NCBI RefSeq assembly: GCF_003286085.1 | Contig: NW_020825362.1 | Location: forward strand, 1 to 64,000 | Direction: 5' to 3' | DNA from: Drosophila persimilis | Lineage: Eukaryota; Arthropoda; Insecta; Diptera; Drosophilidae | Length of the DNA: 64,000 nucleotides | In this document: piece by piece, positions 12,621 through 21,950 of the stretch | Layout of the letters: each line of letters begins with the position of its first letter | Numbering within the stretch: position 1 is the first letter of the stretch | Made by a program: the position numbers and the translations under genes | The notes under the pieces: generated by a model | What the model was told of the DNA's origin: nothing | The model's database searches: none | Seen by the model: the letters and a program-made list of their open reading frames with translations, nothing else

Positions 12621-14340
12621 TCTCTGTATCTGTATGTGTCTGCCATTTAAACGACTCCTTTTGGCTTTGGGGTACGATCGTGTTTGGGTTCATCGTCATC
12701 GTCATCGTCTCGTATCGGATCGTATAGTCGACAAAAATATGGAAAATTACAATTATTAGGCATTTTGGCTTGTTTGTTTATTGGTAGGTGGTGTATTGAG
12801 GTTATCCGTACACTAAATGATACATCGATCGTTTGAATAGAGCGATCCACAGAGATCCAGAGAGCCAGCCATACAGCGATCGGGGGATCGAGAGACCGAG
12901 AGATCGGTGATCGTTCAATTGATTGCTGCCTGAGAGCGGCGCGCGGACAAGTGAAAATCTTTGGAGAAGATGAATGAAAATTGCTGCCTAAATGGTCATT
13001 GGACATGATCTTGGACATGGGATCATCCTATGATCACTTTCTTTTGGGGGGGAAAACCAGCAAACGTGAATTGCTACATGCAGTGGTGACATGTGAGCCG
13101 AGATGTGGGTCCAGGCTCTTGACCTAGCTGCATAAGCAATTATGATCTTGATCCCCTCCCCGCCACCGCCACCGCTCCAACTGGATCGAAGGTTGCCCCA
13201 AAGAGGGGGCAGGCACAGGCAGAAGTCTAGTTAAGTGACGCCCTAAGGCTGCAGCGAGAGACGACCCTGTTTTAAGTTTTATAAAAACTCATTATAATGT
13301 CTTATAAATGCACTTTTGGGATATCAAGTGGGATTTCTTCTTGATTGCCATGTGGGGCCATAGCCAGAGCTCTGCTACGATCTGCTGCGATCTGCTGCGA
13401 TCTGCTGCGATCTGCTGCTCCTTTTTTTTTTTGCTCTGTGTGACTGGGATCTCGCTGGGGTCTTGGGTCTCCCATGCTCTTTCTTCAGCTCCATCGGTCC
13501 GGCTCTTCTCTGCTGCCCCTCGACTTAGACACATAGTTCGCTCAAGATCATAACATGACCTTTTGACTGGCAGTGATTTCAACGCCCACGCGTATAAAAA
13601 CATTTCAGACAAATCCGAACGGAGAGGAGCCCGAGCAGGCCCAGACCTTGGGCTCTGCTTCATTTTTTTTTTGTTTCTTTTGTGTGTGTGTGTGTTTGTG
13701 TTTGTGGCTGGAAAATGGGTTATGAGAGCCATGGCTATCTGTTGGCTATCTGTTGGCCATTTCTTGACCATGGGAAATAAATTTTGTGAGGCTGAAAGGA
13801 ATGAAGGACGTTCCAAGTGCCACATTTTAACACCTACGCAATGGCCAGGGGGTTAGACTTGTTGCACCCCCCCCCCAAGCCACCCCATCATGCCCCTCTT
13901 GGCGGAGGAATGCGTGCGGCTATAAATCGATAAACGGGTTGATGTGCCTTAGCCCCCCACCGCCACCTCCCCCCCCAAGCAGGAACTTCTTCCTTGTTTT
14001 TGGACGAAATGTTCTTTTAATTTACTTTGAGAATAGACAAGGCACACGCGATTGTTGCCACCCAACTGCAGCAGTAACCCACTGACAGAGCACCCCCTCC
14101 CCCCCCAAATTCAAAGGGGAAAAACGTGGCTTTGTTTGTTGCCAGGACAACGGCTGGTCGAGGGCATTCCAATGCAAAACAAACCGAACAAACCTGTGCA
14201 GCCCCAAAGGAATTTCAGTGTGCGGCCAGCAGTAGCCTTGGAGTGTTTGGAAAAGCTGACCTCTGAGCCATGAACTGAACCCAAAGACCAGCAACAACAA
14301 GCGATTGAAGAGGGGCAGGACCGGAGAGAGGGCAAGAGAC

Positions 14341-14634
14341 ATGATTACGGGTCCGGAATCGAGGCAAACACATAGGTTGTTGGACCTGAAGAAGCAGCAA
14401 TGGGCCAAGGAGCGAGGTAGGGGCTTAAAGGGTCTGTGTTTGCTGTGTGTATCTATAGCCGTGTCCCTTGTCCTTTGCAGAGGAAATCGCACGCATGGAT
14501 GAGATGTACCATCATCAGCACACATCGCACCACAAGATCGAACGCACCTCGATACGCACCTACTACTCGAATCTCGATCTGAGTCAGACCTCGACATCCA
14601 GCCAGTCGACGAGACAACGACGACGATTACCGCC

Positions 14635-14667
<33 letters not shown>

Positions 14668-15145
14668 TATGCACTTGATCCTGCGACAGGCACAGGCACT
14701 GGCACCAGCACCAGCACCAGCACCGGCACCGCCAGCGGACTACCGCGACAACGGAGGATATCTGAATCAATTGGAGCGCTATATCGAGGATCTCGATGCG
14801 GATGCCGATGCCGACTTTGAGGACGATGAGGAGTCCCTGTACAGGCGCACCAGAAGGGGCAGCTATGCCCCTGGGATGGCCAGCATGCGGCAGATGCAGA
14901 TGGCACCGGCCCGGTATGTGGAAATGATGCCGCCCACGTCCCTGCAGACGGCCAAGGGAAGGATGCAACATGCCCAGCCGCAGCAGCAGCAGCAGCAGCA
15001 GCAGGGATACCATTTGCAACAGCAGGGGTATCTGCCACAGCAGCAACAGCAACAGCAACGTCTGAGGAGTCCCAGTTTGCCTTCGATTCGATGGCAGAGG
15101 GGGGTGAGGCATCAGGAAAAGGCGGCCAATCAACCTGGTAACGGG

Positions 15146-15176
<31 letters not shown>

Positions 15177-17999
15177 TTCCGTTGCCGAATGGCAAACCAA
15201 ATGACATTGATCCTGGCAACGGGCCAGGCCATGCCCATCGATCCAACAATCAAAACAATAATCCTGGTGCTGCTCCAGGCATCGGTTGCCAGGAAGAGGA
15301 CACCTCCGGGTATCTGAGCGACAACACGCCCCCCAAGAACAGCAACAACAGCAACAACAGCAACAACAACACCCACACGCCCGACATTTGGTTCAACGAC
15401 GGTGCCAGCCAGATTGAGAGCATTAGTGGTGTGGGCAGTGCCAGTGTCGTCGAGGAGAGGGAGGCGGGTGTGGGTCGTCGTCTCCGCCGATCGATACAGG
15501 GTGGGGCTGGGGCGAACCCACTGGTGCCCCTCGGTGGGGGCAAGGGGAATGCATATGCCACCAAGGGACGACGTGTGGCAGGACAGGGCTACGAGCCGCT
15601 GGCGAACGATGGCTACCTGGCCGACGGGTGAGTAAACGAGTCCTTGGGGCACTGATGTGCGATATACATACATTTCTCTGCCTTCCAACAGCTGCTGCTA
15701 CATGGCCGCACCGCCGAGCTCCTCCAACATGAGCATCAGCCGGGATGTGTCCACCTCGAATACCTACCAAGTGCAGATCCAGGGCGGCGGCGGCCACGGC
15801 CTCGGCCGTGGGGGCAGCGGCAGCGACTACTACATCCACGAGCAGCACGAGCAGCACGAGAGAGAGCGAGAGCGGGCCCGCTGGGCCAATCAGCAGCAGA
15901 CGATGCAGATGCCACCGCCGCCTGGCTGGCTAAATCGTGGCATACACGATCTTAAGGATGGCAGCGAGGACGACGTCCAGTCTATGCAGTCATCCTCCAC
16001 GTATTTGAGGGGACAGAACGCCCCCCTGGACGCCCAGACGCTCGCCGAGCGCATGGACAAGCGACGGAAGGCCTCGGAGTACCACAATGCCATCAAGAAG
16101 CAGCTCCACGAGCGGGAAATGATCAGGAAATGGGAGCTGGAGCGCCATCGCCAGGAGGAGCAGATCGAGGAGCAGCGCCTGCGTCGCCAGAAGCAAATGG
16201 ACCAGGAGCGGGCGGAGTACGAGCGGCGGCAGCAGCTGGAGCGGGAGGAGGCGCAGCAGAAGAAGCAGCAGGCGATGCTGGACGCCATCGCCAAGGCCGA
16301 GGTGGCGGCCCAAATGGAGAAGCAACAGAAGCGCAAGAAGCCGCAGCCACAGCCACAGCCACAAAAGGTGCCCAAGGATGGACCGCAGGAAGGCGAACTG
16401 CTGCGAGTGCAGTCCGTGGAGGAGGAAGAGGAGGAAGAGGAGGAGGCCACCCATACACCACGTGGGGCACCGCCAGCGGCAGCACCCGCCCCCGCCCCCG
16501 TCATTGCGGAGGAAAAAGTGCTTATTGGAACGCCCATCAATCTGCGACGGACCGTCACGAAACCCATCAAACAGCCGAAGGGCGAGGAGGCCAAGGAGGC
16601 CAGGGAGGCCAGGGAGGTTAAGGATAATCTGGCACTCCTGATGCAGCCGGCCACCCTCATTCCCCTGCCCGTCACCAGCGACATTTTTGGGCTGCAGAAT
16701 GCCATTGGGAATCTGCAGATAGCCACGTATTTGATGCAGCCTCCCCAACAGATGCCGCAGATGCCGCAGATGCACATGCAAATGTCACCATCGGCAGCCT
16801 CCTCCTCCGCCGTGGAGCAGACCTATTCGAAGGCCACAATGACCCAAAGGACAGACACCTCCATCTACACGGAGGATGGCTATCAGGCGGAGAAGGAGGA
16901 GGAAGAGGGCGAGGGCGAGGGCGAGGGCGAGGGCGAGGGAGATCCCGAGGAGGAGGAGACACTCACAACAGCCCGATCGGGTCTGGTCAGTGGCGGGTGC
17001 TTCTCCCCCGATTCCCTGGAGGTGGATGTGGCACACAGCGACAAGCTGGCACTCATTCCACTCCCCCAGCGACTGGCAGGAGGAGCAGGAGGGGAAGGAT
17101 CTGCTGCAGCTGCAGCTGGAAGCAGTGATGTGGAGACCCAAACGGAGCTCCCGTTGAACTGCGATCTGTGTCTGTTCCACGACAACTTCTACAAGGTGCT
17201 GCTCAAGCGAGAGGTGTCCACCACGACCACCACACAGACCTCGAAGACGCAGACACAGTCGCCCAAGGAATCCTCCGCGTCGGCGTCGGCCGAGGCGGAA
17301 AAGGATCACGAGACGACAACCACAACAACGACCACCACCACGACCACCTTCAAGGCCAAGAGCAAGGACAAGGACAAGGAGAAGTGCCTCAAGAAGAGCC
17401 ACAACAGCAAGGACAGGGACAAGATGGACGATCGCCCCAAGTGGGGTGTGAATCGTCCCATCGTCCAGTACGTGAAGGCCAGCGATCGGGATCCCTTTTG
17501 CCTGCGCAAAAAGAAGAATCATCCGGCCACGGCCACGGCCACAGCAGCGAGCAAGCCACCGCGCTCCCTGTCGATGGACTCGCGGCTGGACAGCGTGGCT
17601 GTGGATCATCTCATCCTCGAAGGGGACTCCCCGCTGGCCCCCGCCACAATGGAGCAGGAGGAGGGCGACGAAGAGGGCTTCCTGCTGAAGGCCCGCAACG
17701 TCTGCACGGAGATACTGCCCATCAAAACGGACGAGAAGGGCCGCATTTTCCTCAACTTTCGCGAGGCCAGCGCCATCATGAACGAGGACGAGATCAAGGA
17801 TAAGCTGAGGCAAAAGTACTTCAATTTCGGAAGGATTCTGCCGCGTCGCAGCTGGGCCTCGGCCACACACAACGGCCTGCCTTTTAGTGCAGCGGCAGTG
17901 GTGGTCGGTGGGGGAGGGTCAGGGGCAGGGGCAGGGGCAGGGGCACCACCACTCCCAGCCCTCCCTGCCACCATTGTCGGGGACATGGCAGACGATTGA
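14341..17999 (+). CDS. CCDC66-like glutamine-rich coiled-coil protein (three exons)
   Basis: Exons 14341-14416, 14481-15627 and 15692-17999 join in frame to 1176 codons plus TGA. Both introns are 64 bases with GT-AG ends (GTAGGG and GTGAGT donors; CCTTTGCAG and CTTCCAACAG acceptors). Residues 13-35 hold L-D-L-K-K-Q-Q-W-A-K-E-R-E-E-I-A-R-M-D-E, like the CCDC66 domain start. Ten glutamines follow at 78-87, an Ala-Pro repeat near 100-110 and an acidic D/E patch near 129-145. Further Q and N runs come next, then a long charged helix predicted as coiled coil at about 527-625 and a Glu run near 652-660. A P-K-W-G-V-N-R-P-I-V-Q-Y-V-K-A-S block at about 990-1005 resembles the conserved CCDC66 motif. 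CCDC66 proteins act at centrosomes, cilia and microtubules; that role here is inference. The start is uncertain: the frame is open from 14260 and 14341 is its first ATG, but an acceptor at 14374-14375 could join an upstream exon in phase. Confidence 0.8.
14417..14480 (+). other. Intron 1 of the CCDC66-like gene
   Basis: A 64-base GT-AG intron splitting a glutamate codon (G|AG, phase 1). The donor is GAGCGAG|GTAGGG and the acceptor is TTGTCCTTTGCAG. Joining the flanks restores the continuous helix W-A-K-E-R-E-E-I-A-R-M-D, which is the best evidence for the splice. Confidence 0.8.
15628..15691 (+). other. Intron 2 of the CCDC66-like gene
   Basis: A 64-base intron with consensus donor G|GTGAGT and acceptor TGCCTTCCAACAG, splitting a glycine codon in phase 2 (GG|C). 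Joining gives ...Y-L-A-D-G-C-C-Y-M-A-A..., with both flanking frames open across more than 1 kb on each side. Confidence 0.85.
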
Positions 18000-18304
18000 A
18001 GAAAAACCCCATGACTTAATGCGGGTATTCCAGCCAGGATCTGCTAAGGGACTGCTCTGGAGGCTACCAGTTTCTTTTTTTTTTTTATACCAAAATAGAC
18101 ACCAAAATGTAAGCCTCCAGATGGTAAAACCCCCAACAAAAAAGAAACAAAAAACACATAAAATATATATCGTATAAATTTGTATCGCCTGCACCTAGAA
18201 AAAATAATGTTTGAAATATTTAAACGTATTGTGGGGCCTACAGGACTCTTTCGAGTGGGGAATGGGTAGGGGGATGGGGATGGGTAGGCAGTGCCAAATT
18301 CCAA
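18000..18304 (+). other. Probable 3' UTR of the CCDC66-like gene
   Basis: Sequence directly after the TGA at 17997-17999. No canonical AATAAA is present; the nearest variants are ATAAAA at about 18160 and TATAAA at about 18174, so the cleavage site is uncertain. It contains a short GGGATGGGGATGGG run (about 18260-18285) before the T-rich island begins. Confidence 0.45.
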
Positions 18305-18990
18305 AGCTCCAGATTGTACTTTGTATTCAATATATATATTTTTTCCCCCTTTTTTTCGTTATATATAAAAAAAAAATGTTTTTTTAATTTTTCTTTTTTT
18401 TTATTAATATCTTATATTTTTTTCACTTTTGGATATTTTGTTTCTTCTTGTTAACGTTTTTATTTTTAAACATTTTTTTTTAAAATTTTTTTTAATTTTT
18501 GTTAACTTCTTGGATGTTTTGTTTCTTTTTTTTTAATTTTTGTATTAAAATTTTATATATTTTTTTTAAATTTTTAAAATTTTTTTAACCTCTTGGATTT
18601 TTTGTTTCTTTTTTTTCTTAATTTTTGTATTAATATTTTATATTTTTGTTTACTTTTTGGATTTTTTTTTTTCCTATTGTTACTTTTTTAAAAATTTTTT
18701 TTTATTAATATTTTATATTTTTTACTCTTTGCATTTTTTGTTTCTTATTGTTAACATTTTTTTCTTTCTTAGTTTTAAAATTTATTTCTCCTTCTTTTTT
18801 TAAATTTTTTTCTTGAGTTTTTGTTTTGTAGAAAAGGAATCCCCAGCCTTGAACTTATAATTTTTTTTTACATACTGTTTTTCATATTGCTATTTTTTTA
18901 TTATTATTTTTAGTTAATTTTTTTTTCTTAATTTTTCCTTTTCTCCGATTTTTTCTTTTCTTTTTTTCTTGTGTGTTTTTTCTTTGGCTA
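18305..18990. repeat. T-rich island made of diverged tandem repeats
   Basis: Strongly T-rich on the plus strand. A motif close to CTTGGATTTTTTGTTTCTT recurs at about 18430, 18511, 18594, 18658 and 18730, with intervening TAATTTTTGTATTAATATTTTATAT blocks in diverged form. The period is roughly 65-85 bases. No coding potential is seen. Confidence 0.55.
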
Positions 18991-20056
18991 GGAATCTCCA
19001 TCCTTTCACTGAATTTTTCGCTTATCTAGAGCCTTGAACTTGGATGCCTGGAGGTCTATTAGCAACAATGTTGCCTGATTGTTGGAGGCAATCCCTCTCT
19101 GAAAGCAACAAATCACACGAAACTGTTGCGCACACATTGTTCACGGTTAGGCTGCTGCTGATCGGAGTTGAGCCTGGGTCTCCTGTCTCCACCGATCTCC
19201 TTTGGGAGTCCGAACCTCTCCGTTTTCTGTGGCTTCGGTTCGTGTTACACTTTCACACAACTCAAAATGTCGTATTTCACGCATTTTTACGATCGTTCGC
19301 GTAAATTTATGCGAAAAATCATAAATAACCAAGAAACATAAGCCTCGGCCCCAGCCCCCAGCCCCCCCCCCCCCTTTTGCTACCTCGCTTCCCTGCAATG
19401 CGACGGGGGACTACTCGTTCCAGAAGGGGCGTGGCATTCGGTTTTGTTCGAATGTGGGCGCTGCATATATTTCTGTTAATTAACGCATTTTCTGCACTGC
19501 GTTTCATAATCTATGAGATACAATATCCGTTTGCTGTTCTTGCGCTCTCGTGTGTGTTTTCTGCTCTGTTCTGTTCTTCTGTGGACAACAATGGCAGTGG
19601 AACAGGCAGCCCCCCATTTGAGGAATTAATTGCATGATTCTTATGCAAGTTCTCTAGCCCCCAACACCGCCAAAAAAAAAATCAACGAAATAACGAAGCC
19701 AAGGAGAGCTCAACTCCGAGTCCGCCGACAACAAGTTCAATGCCTTTTGGATTATAATTCTGACCTTAAGTTCAGTTCTTGACTTGCCGAATGGGCGGGG
19801 AAAGGGGGATTGATTGGGCAGGGCAGCCTACCCACTTTTGGTGGAGAAAATCACAAAAATTGAACAGGAACTCCATCTGTATCACTCGTTCCATCGCCAT
19901 CTATTTTGTGTAGGGCTTATGATAGTTTTGGTCTCCAAGATCTATTGAAAGCCCAGCTACAGGTCTAAAGATATTTGATTTTATCTACGAGAACCATCTT
20001 TTCACAGATATATATATTAATTAACCATCTATTCTACGTTTCTGTTTGTTTTTCAG
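18991..20056. other. Non-coding stretch before the small exon
   Basis: No gene is recognised. It includes a short poly(C) (about 19365-19375) and a pyrimidine-rich end leading into the acceptor at 20055-20056. If the exon at 20057 is a first coding exon, an upstream 5' UTR exon could lie here, but no clear donor was found. Confidence 0.35.
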
Positions 20057-20131
20057 ACTCGAAATGCCCAAAGAAGATATAGGCTTGAGTAGGTATCAAA
20101 TACCGTCCAACTCCCCAAGGATTCCACGAGG
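20057..20131 (+). CDS. Small internal or first coding exon, 75 bases, unknown gene
   Basis: A strong acceptor (TCTGTTTGTTTTTCAG) and a consensus donor (G|GTAAGT) bound 75 bases. Two frames contain stops. The remaining frame (phase 2 in, phase 2 out) reads L-E-M-P-K-E-D-I-G-L-S-R-Y-Q-I-P-S-N then S-P-R-I-P-R-G. The ATG at 20065 could be the start if the upstream part is 5' UTR. The length is a multiple of three, so the exon could be skipped without changing frame. It lies 2 kb past the stop of the CCDC66-like gene and on the same strand, so it more likely belongs to a different gene with large introns. Its exit phase matches the entry phase of the exon at 56260. I do not recognise the peptide. 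Confidence 0.5.
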
Positions 20132-20836
20132 GTAAGTCTTAGATATCGAGCCTGTTAATGGCAGGGTATCTGGACTTCGTTCTGGTTAACAAAAAAACCC
20201 CCCTCTAAGGGCAAACAAAGGCTGCACCAGCGACCAAATCCAAATGGCCTTCAAAAAGTTCTCATTCGTGTTCTAGTTTCACACCAAAAACTTGACAAAG
20301 AATGGCATGTTGCATGTCGCGTGGGGCATGTGGCATGTGGCATGGGGGGCAGCACCAGCAGGGGGCACTGCAAAATGCCATTTCCAATGTCACGTGAGTG
20401 AGTTTTTCCAGCCCCCGAGGGCGGCAATTGTTGTTTTGGAGTTTCTTTTTTCTTTTTTTTTTTTTGTAGGGCTGCCGCTGTCACCTTGAACTGAACGTAT
20501 GCCAAAAAGCGACATCTGGACAACTGATTAATGACGTTTCATTAGAAAAGGGAAACCGTAAGATCGGTTATATGTATAGCTAACCCGTTAATGGGGAGAC
20601 GGAGAGACGGAGAGAGAGAGAGAGACCCTCTTGAGAGCCGAGGGCGAGAGAGCGGGCACAAATAATTAATGACAATCGATGGAACAACTGATTTCAAGTA
20701 AAGATTCAAATCGAACCGTTAATTTGGAACACTTTTAAGGATGATTAATGACCGACATAGAACGGTGCCAGTGTTCCCTTGAAGAAGATCAACATTTTGC
20801 AACTGTTTTCTAATTGTTTATACTCTACCGAAACAG

Positions 20837-20839
20837 ACC

Positions 20840-20871
<32 letters not shown>

Positions 20872-20872
20872 G
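20837..20872. repeat. (CAGA)n microsatellite
   Basis: Nine or so tandem ACAG/CAGA tetranucleotides. Confidence 0.85.
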
Positions 20873-21423
20873 TTTGCTTTGACAGTTTTTCTGCTGCTAC
20901 TCAGGATTGTCTTTTTTGCAGTAGTCCGTCTTTCATTTGTCATTTCTGCGGTCACTTGAGGATCATTTGAGACCAAAAGACAGCTGCAGAATGCAAACTG
21001 CAACTGCAACTGCAACTGTTTTTTCTTTTTTTTCCTTTTGTTTTAATATTCAGACAGCAGTTTCAGACAGACACTCTTTCAGGGTTTCGTCATTACTTTT
21101 TGATGGACTGGGCATCGAACTGAAAAGTAGTTCCCTCCAAAACGGAAATCACATAAGCCACAAAAAACATAAACCATAAAACATTGGGTTTGATTTTTCC
21201 ATGCACTGAATCAATGGAATGGCCATAAATTTAAGTACTACATATTCCCCATTCCCCATTCCCCATTCCCTATTCCAATGCCCATGGATATTTTTCTATT
21301 GGTTTATGGATAATTTATGAATGTCTCTCGCGTTCGAAATGTGAGCTGAATATTTAAAGGCCCTTAGAGTGCCCTTACAAATTTTCTTTTAATTTTCCAT
21401 TGCGTTTAGTCTCTGTCTCTCTT

Positions 21424-21950
21424 TCACAGCGTGGCTGAGCAGCATATATTTTCGTACACAGAGTGGCTTGGCAATCAAAATACTGTTTCACAGAGTGGCT
21501 TAGCAGTCAATATTCACAGAGTGGCTTAGCAGTCAATATTCACAGAGTGGCTTAGCAGTACAGATTCTCTCACACAGAGTGGCTTAGCAGTCAGTCTTCT
21601 CTTTCACAGAGTGCCGTAGCAGTCAGTCTTCTCTTTCACAAAGTGACTTAGCAGTCAGTCTTCTCTTTTACAGAGTGACTTAGCAGTCAGTCTTCTCTTT
21701 CACAGAGTGACTTAGCAGTCAGTCTTCTCTTTAACAGAGTGGCCTAGCAATAAATATTCTCTTTCAGAGAGTGGCTTAGAAGTCAATATTCACAGAGTGT
21801 CTGAGCAGTACAGTTTCTTTTGCACAGAGTGGCTTAGCAGTCAATATTCTCCTACGCAGAGTGGCCTAGCAGAAACTATTCTCTTTCCCAGCGTAGCTTA
21901 GCAGTGAATACATTCTCTTTCCCAGCGTAGCTTAGCACAAAATATTCCGC
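21424..21950 (+). repeat. 17-unit tandem array with core CACAGAGTGGCTTAGC
   Basis: About 17 diverged copies of CACAGAGTGGCTTAGCAG alternate with pyrimidine-rich spacers such as TCAATATTCT or TCAGTCTTCTCTTT, giving a period of 25-33 bases. The outer copies are more diverged (CACAGCGTGGCTGAGC at the left, CCCAGCGTAGCTTAGC at the right) and the central copies are most alike, as expected from unequal exchange. Sub-families are visible: copies 8-10 share GTGACTTAGC. The array does not keep any frame open, so it is not protein-coding. The isolated inverted copy at 5255-5270 shows the unit occurs elsewhere. Confidence 0.9.

Larger units (their letters stand above)
8451..14340. other. Non-coding stretch upstream of the CCDC66-like gene
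   Basis: No gene is supported. It holds a 50-codon ATG-started plus-strand frame (8470-8622), an 11-base minisatellite (9376-9463), an (AC)n at 10021-10052, a duplicated TTGGTGACCCCGA motif (10353-10491), a CCGGCCCCG run (11131-11156), an open frame without an ATG start (11553-11950), a 26-base poly(C) at 12595-12620 and GATCTGCTGC repeats (about 13378-13417). The last hundred bases before 14341 may hold 5' UTR of the downstream gene. Confidence 0.4.

Noticed and set aside
14022..15200. 392-codon minus-strand frame
   Set aside because: It lies antisense to exon 2 of the CCDC66-like gene; its leucine, valine and alanine runs are the complements of CAG/GGC repeats.
15890..17870. Several long minus-strand frames, including one of 361 codons
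   Set aside because: Shadows of the GC-rich third exon of the plus-strand gene; rich in serine, cysteine or leucine runs and without independent splice or start evidence.
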